A program made the translations under genes and the position numbers. This document shows positions 1 through 9,904 of a stretch of DNA of 64,000 nt, in pieces. Origin of the DNA: Bathynomus jamesi (lineage: Eukaryota; Arthropoda; Malacostraca; Isopoda; Cirolanidae); contig JAJOZX010000996.1 in the NCBI GenBank assembly GCA_023014485.1, forward strand, positions 873,501 to 937,500. The letters are read 5' to 3'. Under the pieces are notes generated by a model. That model was not told where the DNA came from and did no database searches. It saw nothing but the letters and a program-made list of their open reading frames with translations. Every line of letters begins with the position of its first letter. Positions within the stretch are counted from its first letter, which is position 1.

Positions 1-782
1 GTGTACATAGGGAAAGCCCAGGTTTTAAGTTTAGTATCTATCGGAAAAAAACAAACAATTTGTCCTACGTACACTTTTACTCGGGACATGACACCCCCAC
101 TAAGAAGGCCATTTTTTCTTCAATGTTTCTCCGCGCCCTTAGGATTGCCAGTCCGGAATACATCGATGCCGAATTAGAAAAAATCAACGGTATTGGAAGT
201 GATCTGTGTTATCCATCTGCGTTTATGGAATCTTGTCTCAACAAGGCAAAACGAACCTTCTATCGTGTCAATAATAACACTCGTACTTTGTCAAAAAATA
301 TTTTAGTACTTCCATTTTTCCCGGGCTTTTTAGGCATTGCTAATGTACTTAAACTTTTGGATATTAATGTAGTATTTTCATATAACAATATTGTGAAAAA
401 TATCATAGTAAAAAATAACCCTACCAATAATTCAGGCATTATCTATAAAATTGGTTGTAAACAATGTGATTCCTTTTACATAGGTCAGACGGGAAAGGAT
501 TTGCACACACGTATAAAACAGCATCAATATTCCGTTAGAACAGGACAGTTGTCCAGTGCCCTTTTTGTCCATTTGTCAGAGTTATCCCACTGTATTGATT
601 GGAATAATGCTTCAGTTTTATTTCACTCTAGCAACATTGTTATAGAAATATTCTTGAGTCTGCCATTATCCAACTTACAAATAACCTCAACATAAGCAAA
701 GGTCTTTTTCAACTCGATCCTGTTGTTTTGAATTCCTTCAGAACAGATTTAGATAAGAAAGGTAGAACGCTAAATCTTTGGT
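1..782 (+). pseudogene. Penelope-like element: RT end and GIY-YIG endonuclease, 5' cut by window edge
   Basis: The window opens inside the end of a Penelope-like reverse transcriptase; the reading frame is open from about position 27, and the HFYSGHDTPTKKA block is typical of the region after the RT palm. Further on comes the GIY-YIG nuclease, visible as GIIYKIGCKQCDSFYIGQTG followed by an R-x3-H stretch (TRIKQHQ). The main frame closes at 695, but the expected C-terminal tail continues in another frame to a stop near 782 (GLFQLDPVVLNSFRTDL), so there is one frameshift near 670-690. Penelope-like elements use a GIY-YIG nuclease and carry hammerhead ribozymes in their terminal repeats, which fits the ribozymes found 3' of it. 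Inactive copy. Family call is firm; subfamily is not determined. Confidence 0.85.
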
Positions 783-812
783 AAACTTGTATGCCACCCT
801 AATAACTTTTAT

Positions 813-1099
813 TTTTCAATTTTTATATACAAAAAAGGGTAGAGTGCTAAAACCCGGGCAGATTTCCAGTATAAATTTGTATTTTTTTTTTTTTTATTTA
901 TTTTTTTTTTTAAATTTTTTAACATTGGTTGGAAACAATTCATTTAGTCTTGTGCTAAAAATCGATAATTTTCAATTTTTATATACAAAAAGAGCAGAGT
1001 GCTAAAACCCGGGCAGATTTCCAGTATAAATTTGTATATTTTTTTATCTATAACATTGGTTGGAAACAATTCATTTAATCGTGTGCTAAAAATCGATAG
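813..1099 (+). repeat. Tandem duplication in the 3' region of the Penelope-like element
   Basis: Two copies of a unit with a period of about 155 bp start near 813 and 968. Shared blocks include TTTTCAATTTTTATATAC, GTGCTAAAACCCGGGCAGAT, TTCCAGTATAAATTTGTAT, AACATTGGTTGGAAACAATT and GTGCTAAAAATCGATA. The copies differ mainly in the length of a T/A-rich tract, which is much longer in the first copy. It lies between the coding end and the hammerhead copies, so it is read as 3' untranslated or terminal-repeat sequence. Confidence 0.75.
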
Positions 1100-1223
1100 T
1101 TTTTCCTTATAAATCTGTGTGCCCCTCCTAAAATCCTTTAAGTTTGTTTCTCCGTTTATTGTATATATATATTTTTTTTTTTTCTGTAACCTATATATAG
1201 GCTGTAATTCTTTATGTACTTCA

Positions 1224-1263
1224 GTGTTCCTGAGGATGTCATTAGACGAAAGCGCTTGAGCAC
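1224..1263 (+). ncRNA. Hammerhead ribozyme, minimal dimer-type, copy 1
   Basis: The order of parts fits a minimal type I hammerhead. Stem I is GTGTTC (1224-1229) pairing with GAGCAC (1258-1263). The conserved core CTGAGGA is at 1230-1236. Stem II is GTC/GAC closed by an ATTA loop, with one bulged T at 1237. GAA is at 1248-1250, then AGCGCT, a self-complementary stem III that would form between two RNA copies, and the expected cleavage after T1257. Short stem III hammerheads acting as dimers are known from Penelope-like elements. Activity is inferred, not shown. Confidence 0.75.
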
Positions 1264-1353
1264 CATTCTGTGTTTCCTTTCCTTCGTGGTTTTATTCATC
1301 ATATATATATATATATGATGAATAAAACCACGAAGGAAAGGAAACACAAAAAG

Positions 1354-1393
1354 GTGCTCAAGCGCTTTCGTCTAATGACATCATCAGGAACAC
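1354..1393 (-). ncRNA. Hammerhead ribozyme, copy 2, reverse orientation
   Basis: This is the reverse-strand copy of the same motif. Read on the minus strand it has GTGTTC (1393-1388), the textbook core CTGATGA (1387-1381), the GTC-ATTA-GAC stem II with a bulged T, GAA, AGCGCT and T, and GAGCAC closing stem I (1359-1354). Its core matches the classic CUGAUGA, whereas the two plus-strand copies have CUGAGGA; both fit CUGANGA. Confidence 0.75.
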
Positions 1394-1438
1394 TGAAGTA
1401 CAAAAAAGGTTTTTTTTTTTTTTTTTTTTTGTACTTCA

Positions 1439-1478
1439 GTGTTCCTGAGGATGTCATTAGACGAAAGCGCTTGAGCAC
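1439..1478 (+). ncRNA. Hammerhead ribozyme, copy 3
   Basis: Stem I GTGTTC (1439-1444) pairs with GAGCAC (1473-1478). The core CTGAGGA is at 1445-1451, stem II is GTC-ATTA-GAC with a bulged T at 1452, then GAA, AGCGCT and T1472, after which cleavage is expected. It lies directly after a run of more than 20 T and reads in the same direction as the Penelope-like element. Confidence 0.75.
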
Positions 1479-1554
1479 CTTTTTGTGTTCCTTTCCTTCG
1501 TGGTTTTATTCATCATAAATATTTTTCACGTGTTACTTTCGTGAAATAATTTTC

Positions 1555-1555
<1 letters not shown>

Positions 1556-1602
<47 letters not shown>
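1556..1602. repeat. (TA)n microsatellite
   Basis: Nearly pure TA tract between the Penelope terminal array and the next LINE copy; a few nearby bases break its left end. Confidence 0.9.
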
Positions 1603-1605
<3 letters not shown>

Positions 1606-1608
1606 CTA

Positions 1609-2127
1609 CGGCTTACCCTCTGAACATAGCTCTGAACATAGCGTTCACAATATTATCTTTGGTATGCAACAAAATACTTCCTCCTCGCCTACCTATTCTG
1701 TTTTTAACAAAAAGTCTATAACCTCTAACTTGATACTCCACTACAAAGTCACGTGTTTCAGTGCTAAGCCACGATTCATTTATCGCAATTAAATCATAGT
1801 CTTTGCAAGCAATTAAAAGAGAAAATTCGTTTATTTTATTTCGTAGGCTATGAGCATTTAAGGATAGAACCTTCAAATTGTTTGTAACCGCGATACCTTC
1901 GCGCGAGCAATGGAAATTTAAGGAAATTACTCCGCGACTGTTCGAGTTACTGCAACCAGAAAAGAAGAGACAGTATTATGAAATAGCCTTCCTAAACGCG
2001 CAGCTCTAATGTCATTAAGATTTAGCCCATCTCCGAGGAACTAGTCCCTCCTGCCGTAAAACTGTTCCAAAAATTTGCAAAATGCACTCCTTCCGGTTGG
2101 AAAAGAGACTTTAGGTTATTGTTAATA
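1609..2127 (-). pseudogene. LINE 5' part (5'UTR and start of endonuclease), inverted
   Basis: On the minus strand this segment runs from 5' untranslated sequence (about 2110 to 1877) into the first 80 or so residues of an AP-type endonuclease (start at 1876, MKVLSLNAHSLRNKINEF). It matches the 5' end of the better-preserved LINE at 24.0-28.2 kb. The endonuclease asparagine of LNAxSLRNK and the glutamate of NESWL are present. The frame runs out at 1613 in a short duplication (MFRAMFRG), with the rest of the nuclease missing. It sits head to head with the RT part that follows. Confidence 0.8.
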
Positions 2128-2128
2128 T

Positions 2129-2781
2129 AGGTCTTGGGGCCGTTGAAAAATACTGACGGAGAGCTAGTTTCTGTAAACAAGCAAATGGCTACCCTGCTAA
2201 ACGAATTTTTTACGTCAGTTTTTACAATAGAAGATGTAACGAATATCCCGACGGTCATAGACATAATTCCTTTTGATAATGGTAAAACTTTAGATAATAT
2301 TGTGGTTAGTGAAAGGGAGGTACTGCACTATATTGGTAAAATGAAAATGCTTAAATCACCGGGGTCGGATTCCATATATCGTATATAACTAAAAGAATTA
2401 AAAGAAAGCATTGTTGTGCGTTAACAAAGATTTTTAATGCATCTATTTCTGAGGGGTGCGTAACAGATAATTTCAAGTTAGCAAATGTAACACCTATTTT
2501 TAAGAAAGGCGATAAAGGTGCGGCGGGAAATTATAGGCCAATCAGTTTAACGTCTGTTGTAGGTAAGCTACTGGAATCAATAATTAGGGATTGTATAGTC
2601 GAACACTAAGAATTGCACAAAAATTCACTGAAAAAACTAAGGGTCATGGAATCAGGGGTGTAGTAATAAATTGGATAGAAGAGTGGTTGCGAGGTAGGAA
2701 ACAGGATGGTCGTTGATGGAGCGGACTCGTCTTGGGCTAATGTAGCGAGCGTCGTTCCTCAGGGTTCTGTATTGGGTCCCT

Positions 2782-2833
<52 letters not shown>

Positions 2834-3858
2834 GATTTAGATGTCGGCCTAGTCAGTACGGTACAGTTTCAAAGTTTGCGAATGACACGAAGTTGAGTGG
2901 TAGGGCGATAAATGACGAAGATAGAGGTAAAATCCAGGAAGATCTGAATAAAATCGTAGATTGGTCAGTCACATGGAATTGAGATTTAACTTCGATAAGT
3001 GCAAAATTTTACATATACTGTAGGTTCGCATAACGGTAATTTTGCGTATAGTATGTTAGGGAAGGAGTTGGCAAGTGTAGAACAGGAAAAAGATTTAGGA
3101 GTTATAATCACTGTTGATTTAAAAGTGGCGAAACAAAGTACAGCAGCAGTCAATAAAGCGAACAAAGTGCTAGGTTTTATAGCTAGGAATTTTGAGTACA
3201 AATCGCGCGATATTATTGTTCCTCTTTATAAATCATTAGTTAGACCCTATTTGGAGTACGCAATCCAATTTTGGAATCCACATATGCGCAAAGATATAAA
3301 TAAAATCGAAAGAGTTCAAAGACGAGCCACTAAGATTATTCCGTCGCTTAGGTCGAAGTCGTACGAGGATAGGCTTAAGGAATTAAAATTGACTACACTC
3401 GAGACTAGGAGGCTAAGGGGTGGTCTAATCCAAGTTTTCAAAATTATGAATGGGTTCGATAACGTAGATAGAGATAGCTTTTTCGAAATAGCTCAGTATA
3501 ATAGGACTAGAAATAACGGGTGTAAGTTGACAAGTAGAAGGTTTGAGACAACAGTTGCCAAAAACTTTTTTACGCATAGAATAGTAAATAGGTGGAATAG
3601 TTTGCTGGTAGAAGTAATTAGTAGCACGTCTATAAACATGTTTAAAAATCGATTAGACGCATCTGTCGATAGACTGGGTATAGTTTAAGGGAGTAAAATT
3701 AAGGCTTTGTGGTTCGGAACCCACGTAAAATTGTAGGTTCCCTCCGCCACCACGGGGGACATGCACAACACACAATTACAAACACGGTTGGGTAGACCAG
3801 CCATGAGTTGGTCTGAAACATTATAACATTATAACATTATAACATACATAACATACCC
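2129..3858 (+). pseudogene. LINE RT and 3' end (Jockey/CR1/L2-like group), decayed
   Basis: This is the 3' half of the same LINE family as 24.0-28.2 kb. It shows the fingers region (LLNEFFTSVFTIEDVTNIP), remnants of motifs around RPISLTSVVGKLLESI, and an open C-terminal stretch at 2999-3688. A stop follows codon 2388, frameshifts follow, and a stretch of roughly 200 bp covering the HNL...LDFQKAFD region is deleted near 2615-2630. The YIND codons have become a TA microsatellite (2788-2832). The 3' UTR contains a conserved block (TTCGGAACCCACGTAAAATT) and ends in ACATTATA repeats at about 3818-3858, the usual simple-repeat tail for this family here. Confidence 0.85.
2788..2832. repeat. (TA)n expanded inside the LINE RT coding sequence
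   Basis: In the related LINE copy the bases at this point read TTATATATATTAAC and encode part of LIYIND. Here they have become a long TA run, after which the coding sequence resumes at GATTTAGATGTCGGCC. Confidence 0.85.
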
Positions 3859-3859
3859 A

Positions 3860-4328
3860 CCTCACACCACTGAATTTTATACCTTTCAACCTTTCAAATG
3901 TTCGGTCCGATGATTCCTCATTTCATGAAGGTCAAGCTTGTCGCCCCTCATATATATATATAAGGAAAGAATACTGTCGTATACAAAAAGAAGGAAAGAA
4001 AGAAATATATAAACAAAAAAATTTAAAAAGGTCATCTCACAAAAAACAGTAAACGTTACGTAAATAAATAATAACGAAAAAAAGCAGAAGTCGAAATCAT
4101 GAAAACTATAAATTATCACGAAACAATATCCACACGAGTTGAAAAGAGTATATTTTTAAGAGTTGTATTGAACGATATATATATATATATATATATATAT
4201 ACTGTGTGTATATAGTTTCTTCTTGGCCTCAAACCAACGTTACCTTATATGGAAGCTAAATAAATCATCAGACAAATGAATTATGAGATAAAGATCACAA
4301 TAGGAAATGGAGAAAGTAGACACGTCAA
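3860..4328. other. Unassigned A/T-rich sequence with short TA tracts
   Basis: No convincing gene. There are short TA runs at about 3951-3962 and 4171-4201 and long A-rich stretches. The open frames on either strand are low in complexity. Confidence 0.5.
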
Positions 4329-4329
4329 A

Positions 4330-4390
<61 letters not shown>

Positions 4391-4416
4391 GTGTGTGTGT
4401 TTGTGTGTGTGTGTGT
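4329..4416. repeat. Compound (TA)n(TG)n microsatellite
   Basis: TA repeats (about 4331-4371) pass directly into TG repeats with a few G and T interruptions. A CA tract lies about 100 bp further on (4519-4545). The open frames that cross these tracts are artefacts of the repeat. Confidence 0.9.
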
Positions 4417-4518
4417 GGTTTGAAGTACATAAAATTGGGTATTACCTCACAAAAAATATTACACACTATCTCTTTGACTTATATGACTATCACTTCGCCT
4501 TACCTTTACACAGTTGCT

Positions 4519-4551
<33 letters not shown>

Positions 4552-4875
4552 CAAATACTAAGGAAAAAGCCAACAAGAGTGGAAGAGAAATATCTCGTAA
4601 GTGGTTCCAAAAGTTGTTCTTTCATCAGACAGAGAGAATTTTGAAACTGAAATCTAACAAGTGAGAAGCGACATCGCAAAAACAAGAGACGCTCGTTGGA
4701 AACTTCATAAAGATGATAGTATCATCGAAAGAAACATTTTTGAGTCTACCTCAATTATTTTGGTAAATAATTTTTATGGAGACGAAAAATTTAATTTTTT
4801 TCGTTTGTTATTTTTATTACATCAAAATAATCTCCCTTTTTCTAAAGTATTTCATATTATTACATATATTTTAGT

Positions 4876-4947
4876 TATTATTATTATTATTATTAATAAT
4901 AATAATGATAATAATGATAATATTATTATTATTATTATTATTAATGA
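4876..4947. repeat. (ATT)n/(AAT)n microsatellite
   Basis: Mixed ATT, AAT and GAT triplets directly 5' of the first SINE-like unit. A matching tract (5237-5350) follows the second unit, so the pair is bracketed by the same triplet repeat. Confidence 0.85.
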
Positions 4948-4950
4948 TCT

Positions 4951-5080
4951 GCGTCTCGGTGGTGTAGTGGTTAGCGTCGCTGACTACGAATCCATCGGCC
5001 CCGGGTTCGAGACCCGTTGACGGCAGCCGGCGCGCAGCAAAACCCAGCTGTTCATTCTTCCACACAATAAAGAAAGTGGT
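4951..5080 (+). mobile_element. tRNA-derived SINE-like unit 1
   Basis: The first 75 bases look like a tRNA with RNA polymerase III promoter boxes: A box TGGTGTAGTGG (4960-4970) and B box GGTTCGAGACC (5004-5014), at normal tRNA spacing. GCGTC at the start can pair partly with GACGG near 5019-5023 as an acceptor stem. A non-tRNA tail follows (CAAAACCCAGCTGTTCATTC). Read as a SINE, not a working tRNA, because the stems are imperfect and a tail is fused on. Confidence 0.7.
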
Positions 5081-5095
5081 TGGTAGATAAGTGGG

Positions 5096-5236
5096 TACCC
5101 TAGGTGGCCTAGTGGTTAAGACGCTGGGCTGCTGATGGGGCGTGGTTCGGATTCCACGTTAAACTGTAGGTCAAACGTGGAGTGAAAAGCTTGACCTTCG
5201 TCAGAATGAACAATTCGGGCGGAAGCTAACCAAAGG
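5096..5236 (+). mobile_element. tRNA-derived SINE-like unit 2
   Basis: A second tRNA-like head: A box TGGCCTAGTGG (5105-5115) and B box GGTTCGGATTCC (5144-5155, one extra base). Its tail contains CAGAATGAACAATTCGGG, which includes the reverse complement of the TGTTCATTCT in the tail of unit 1. Both units look like independent SINE insertions or a dimeric SINE in an ATT-rich target. Confidence 0.65.
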
Positions 5237-5352
5237 TTATAATAATAATATTATCATTATTATCATTATTAATATTATTATTATTATTATTATCATTATT
5301 ATTATTATTATTATTATTATTCGTAATAATAATGATGATAATAATAATAATA
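5237..5352. repeat. (ATT)n microsatellite
   Basis: Imperfect ATT/ATC triplets, ending in AAT/GAT triplets, 3' of SINE-like unit 2. Confidence 0.85.
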
Positions 5353-6045
5353 GAAAGGCCGTATTTTATTAAAAGTAGAGCGAGTTCAGTTAAAAAATAA
5401 TTACTGATGACGGCTGCACTAATTTTTAATTCAACTTTGTTCTCATAATTCGTGATATATTTTAATAGATTTTAATTCAAAATAAATGTCTCTGATGAAG
5501 GATAAAAAAAAAGAATATATAACAGTCCTTGAAGTGGGACTATTACATAATTTAAGTTCCAAGGTCATGTCAAAGTTATGAAAATGCCCTAAATTAAGAT
5601 GAAAGAGGTGTAAAATAATATAATTCTTTACAAGTTTCGGGGGATTTTTCTGTGTTTCTGACAGATGGCATCAGTTTAGCAATTTTTTTTAAGTTAAACT
5701 CGGATGATGGCCTTGAAACTCAACCATGCGAATAGCTGGATACAATTCTCAAACAACGATCTGATGTAGTTCGCTGCAATAATCGAAGATGTCAAGAGCG
5801 AAATTCGAGATAAACGTTTTTCAGAGTGCTCAAATGGCTTTGCAAAACATCGAGATTGGCAGAATTTATTGATCGACTCCTGCGTTCCTTTCAAAATCGT
5901 GTTAAATTGGTGTTGTAAACGCGAGGAAAGAATGTTCGCTATTATTCAGGTTTGTCACGTCCTTTCAAAATTGATCAAAATATTTTCACTTAATCCCCAA
6001 AATCCGGTAAAGAAGTTTGTTTCATCTTTTCTCAGCAAGAAATGG
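5353..6045. other. Unassigned A/T-rich sequence
   Basis: Overlapping 60-70 codon frames on both strands around 5694-6054 have no recognisable motif. I see no promoter, RNA gene or repeat beyond short A/T runs. Confidence 0.4.
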
Positions 6046-7012
6046 GACGTTTAATAAGCGTCAAATACGTTTGATTGGCGTTTTATAAATGTTTTATAAA
6101 CATTTATAACGTTTCATAAACGTCATAAACGTTTTATAAACATTTATAACATTTCATAAAATGTCATAAACGTTTTATTGACGTTTTATAAACGTTTTAT
6201 AAAAAATTATAACGTTTAATAGACGTCATAAACATTTCATTAACGTTTTCTAAAGTTTAATAAACATTTATAACGTTTCATAAAATGTTATACACGTTTT
6301 ATTAACATTTTATAAACATTTATAACGTTTAAAAACGTCATAAACATTTTATAAACATTTATAACGTTTCACAAAATGTCATAAACGTTTTATTGACTCT
6401 TTATAAACGTTTTATAAACATTTATAACGTTTAATAAAAGTCATAAACCTTTCATTGACGTTTTATAAACATTTATAACGTTTACTTAAAAGTCATAAAT
6501 TTTTTGGGGGAGTTTTATAAACTTTTTATAAACATTTATAATGTTTAATATACGTCATAAACGTTTTATAAAGTTTAATAAACATTTATAACGTTTCATA
6601 AAATGTCATAAACGTTATATTGACGTTTTATAAACATTTACAACGTTTACTAAAACGTCATAAAGGTTTTATTGACGTTTTATAAACGTTTATAACGTTT
6701 TCTAAAATGCCCTAAACATTTTTTTGGCGTTTTATAAACACTTATAACTTTTTATTAACGTTTTATAAAGTTTAATAAACATTTATAAGGTTTCATAAAA
6801 TGTCATACACGCTTTATTGACGTTTTATGAACGTTTATAACGTTTACTAAAACGTCCTGAACGTTTTATTGACGTTTTATAAAAATTATAACGTTCAATA
6901 AATATCATAAACGTTTCATAAACATTTAGAACGTTTCATAAAATGTCATAAACGTTTTATTGGTGTTTTATAAACGTTTTATAAAGATTTATAATGGCTA
7001 CTAAAATGTCTT
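6046..7012. repeat. A/T-rich minisatellite built on CATAAACGTTTTATAAAC
   Basis: About 1 kb of diverged tandem repeats of the motifs GTCATAAACGTTTTATTGAC, GTTTTATAAACATTTATAAC and GTTTCATAAAATGTC. The short motif is about 30 bp and longer units of about 60-90 bp recur. Copies differ by many substitutions and small deletions, so it is an old array. AACGTT and TTTATAAA are palindromic, so single strands can fold. Confidence 0.85.
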
Positions 7013-7420
7013 ATTTCTTTCCTGGTTGGATATAAAGAGGAGATTAGTGCGATTCGTGTTCCAGAATTAATATGGAAATTAAAATTCTGAAATACTTCTA
7101 TACAAACAACTCTGAAGTTATAGTAATTTTCCGAAAACGGTTGTGTATTGTAACTACTTTAGTTATGTACAGTAGATTATAAAAATAGTTCAAAATAAAC
7201 ACTAAATGGTTTGTTGGAAGATATTATTTAGAATTCTAAACAGTTTACCACTGAGATGTGCGGTATCGCAAATGTTCTAACGCTAATATGCAGGACAAAC
7301 ATATCTTAATATACAGGGTTCATAACTACATTATTATAACCTTTCGGTATTGATCCATCTCGCCAAATGACCTAAAAATATGCACGGGCTCATTAGCTGG
7401 AAAAGTAGATTTCCATAAGT
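7013..7420. other. Unassigned sequence
   Basis: No gene, RNA or repeat recognised. Open frames are short on both strands. Confidence 0.4.
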
Positions 7421-7837
7421 TTACACACACACACTCACACACACACACATATAGGATATATATATATATTATATATATATATATATTCTTTATACTCGTA
7501 TTTTATTTTATTTCGTATCAAATAAAATATAAAAACACAAGCGTAACTTGAAAAAAAAAATAAAAAATAGGAATATTTTAAAGATGTTTCGTAAAAATTT
7601 TAAAATATTTATAAAAAAAAGAATCTTTAGGAAATAAATGTATTTTCCACTAATACGATTTTACATTTCATTTCAGTAAATCTCTATGTGGCTGGAGTTG
7701 TTGATATATATATATATATATATATATCTATATATATATATATAAAATTTATTTATTTATTTATATCACAGATATGCAACTCAAGGAATGGATTTAGTTT
7801 TCGAGAAACCTAAATCTAAGGATAAGTAGGAGCATCA

Positions 7838-7870
<33 letters not shown>

Positions 7871-7885
7871 TTCGCTCTCTCTCAA
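7421..7885. repeat. Cluster of CA, TA and CT microsatellites
   Basis: CA tract at 7423-7450, TA at 7457-7486, TA again at 7705-7742 and CT at 7839-7882. The sequence between them is A/T-rich without coding signal. Confidence 0.85.
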
Positions 7886-8322
7886 TTTTTTTTTTATTTA
7901 TAACCAAATGTTTCTCCATCTTACCGTTCTCATCTTCAGTGGATTTCTCTGAATTTCTTTTTAAAAATGTTTTTCTTTTTTTTTCTCTCTATGTCACATG
8001 GAAGAGGCGTGAAATTGTAAGACTATGAAAGAAAATACTAAATTTAAAGTTAAATGTATCTGCAGAAGTACAGAAGAAGAAATAACCACGTACTTGGAGA
8101 GATACATGATGAACGAGTGGAGGTACCGACTATGTGGAATGTCTATGAGGAATGTTTAGTGAAGACAGTATGTGATGTATGTAGGTGTGTATGAAATGGG
8201 GTAAAGTGAAAGGTGAATGCATGGTGGAACGATTAAGTAATGAATGAAGTGAAAGAATAAAGAAACTGTGGAGGAGAATGTTTCAATGTGCGTTATTTTG
8301 CGTTTGTCTACGTTTAAAGACA
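7886..8322. other. Unassigned sequence between CT repeat and LINE remnant
   Basis: The stretch 8060-8280 is richer in G and A than its surroundings (GAGAGATACATGATGAACGA and similar) but has no frame of useful length. It could be the old 3' end of the LINE remnant that follows on the minus strand; no match to the other LINE copies here is visible. Confidence 0.35.
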
Positions 8323-8323
8323 T

Positions 8324-9470
8324 TTACCAAGTAGTCAACCAATCCGTGAGTCGAGCTAGGTCAATTGGAATTTTCAGGACAGTTTCCAGACTTTCCATAC
8401 GGGTGCCTAATTTGGTGTAGTTAGCGAATTTTGATATGGTGCTTAATATACCAATTTCTATATCGTTTATGTAAATAATGAATAAAAGCGATCCGAGTAC
8501 CGACCTTTGTGGGACGCCACTTGTTACTGATGCCCTCCCTGAGGCCTCACCGTTTATTACCACGCTCTGTTCCCCATTGCTAAGACAGTGTTCAACCCAC
8601 GCAGCCACGACGCCAGTTATACCAAGGGCCCTTGCCTTTGTCATAAGTCGCTTATGTGGTACTTTGTCAAAAGGTTTTTTAAAAGCCAAATATACTACGT
8701 TTACTGCCCTCGAGCGATCGTATTCATACCTATGCTTAAGGAAACCATGCTGGGAACCAGTTAAGAGGTTGTGTAATCCCAAATGCTCTACAATTCTTGC
8801 AGTAATTATTGATTCCAAAAGCTTGCCTACAACAAATGGTAAGTTAATGGGCCTGTAGATGCCAGGTAGCTCCTTGTCTTGTTTTCTTAAGACAGGACTC
8901 ACAGTAACCAACTTTCAGTCCCTTGGGACCCTGTGTAGTGCAAGGGATATGGACAAAAAAATCAGCTATGACTTTCTTTACCTCTTTAAGGATTCGAGGC
9001 GCGAATTGTCTGGACCATGGGACTTAAAGGTGTCATTTCCCCAGGGTAGCAGTATTTCACCACGAGAACAAACAATACGCTCTAAACTTGTACCATCTCT
9101 TTGAATGAGAATTTTAACTGCAGGAATATTCCATGTTGCCTTTTTGGTAAATACTGACACAAAAAACTTGTTCAGCGCAGTTGCTACGCCATTATTGCTA
9201 TATTCTAGTTCCCCCGTCTCATCTTTGATAGGATTTATACTATTTTTAATTGGTTTTCTGCTGTTTAAATGACTAAAAAATTTATGATTTGATTTACAGA
9301 CAGAGGCAACTTTGAGTTCTTCTGTACATTTCGCTTTCCTAATTTGTGTCTTAACGCGCCGACGGAGCATTATAAAACTTCGTTTATGCCTATAATCAAA
9401 GGTCTCTTTCCATTGTTTGTACCCTTTATTTCTCTTATTTATCGCTGTTGAACCACCTGGGGTCATATGA
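8324..9470 (-). pseudogene. Decayed LINE RT, distinct family (CR1/Jockey-like group)
   Basis: Two frames on the minus strand (9466-8978, then 8911-8324) together give a LINE RT from a basic linker (RKAKCTEELKVAS) through the fingers to the palm. Visible pieces are KFFVSVFTKKATWNIP, YRPINLPFVVGKLLESII, NVVYLAFKKPFDKVPHKRL and SGVPQRSVLGSLLFIIYIND. The catalytic FADD of the palm has become FANYTKL and the first aspartate of LDFxKAFD is alanine, so it cannot be active. Sequence differs clearly from the LINE at 24-28 kb, so it is another family. The C-terminal third is missing. Confidence 0.85.
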
Positions 9471-9900
9471 AAAGATATTTAGCCGATTTTTGAGAGGAAC
9501 AAACGTGCTCTGTCTTTAAATGAATCCATCTTTGGTTGGAAATTAACAAGGAGGCTTTAAGGAAAGCAGAAATTTGTTCAGCGAGAGTTTGTGGAAAATC
9601 GTATTTCCATCACTTTGTAGAAAATCATTCCGTCAGTCGCAGCTGCTTGTTTGAAGTACAACTTTTCCTCCAAGTTTTCTACATATTGGAGGAATTTCAT
9701 CAATCTCTAAAACTAAGTCATCTTTCTTTTGTCAAATGCTTTCTGGTCAAGAAAGAAGAGGGGAAAAAAGAAAATTAAAAGAAAGAAGAGGGGTGAAAAG
9801 AAGGCTAAAAAAGAGGAAGAGAAATGAGAATGTGAATAGAAGAGGATAGGTACCCGGGCTCAACGAGGCGCACGAAGTCGTTAAAAGAAACTTTTTTTTT
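9471..9900. other. Unassigned sequence, purine-rich at the end
   Basis: An 80-codon open frame at 9536-9778 has no motif and runs into a GAAAGAAGAGG-rich tract; I do not call it a gene. Confidence 0.35.
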
Positions 9901-9904
9901 TCAG

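Larger units (their letters stand above)
1216..1516. repeat. Three alternating inverted copies of the Penelope terminal segment
   Basis: A segment of about 85-95 bp, from GTACTTCAGTGTTCCTGA to GTGGTTTTATTCATCAT, occurs at about 1216-1308 (+), 1309-1401 (-) and 1431-1516 (+). The first two meet at a TA-rich palindrome centred near 1308; the second and third are joined by a T-run. An RNA from either strand would fold into a long hairpin. Penelope-like elements usually carry direct or inverted terminal repeats, so this is read as a rearranged terminal array. Confidence 0.8.

Noticed and set aside
1156..1518. Two nearly identical small proteins on opposite strands
   Set aside because: They arise because the inverted hammerhead segment is read on both strands; not coding.
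4281..4664. Open frames on both strands across TA/TG/CA repeats (YIYIYIY, HTHTHTH peptides)
   Set aside because: They are produced by the microsatellites and have no domain or coding signal outside them.
4951..5025. Functional tRNA gene
   Set aside because: A and B boxes are present, but the acceptor and anticodon stems are imperfect and a SINE-like tail is fused.
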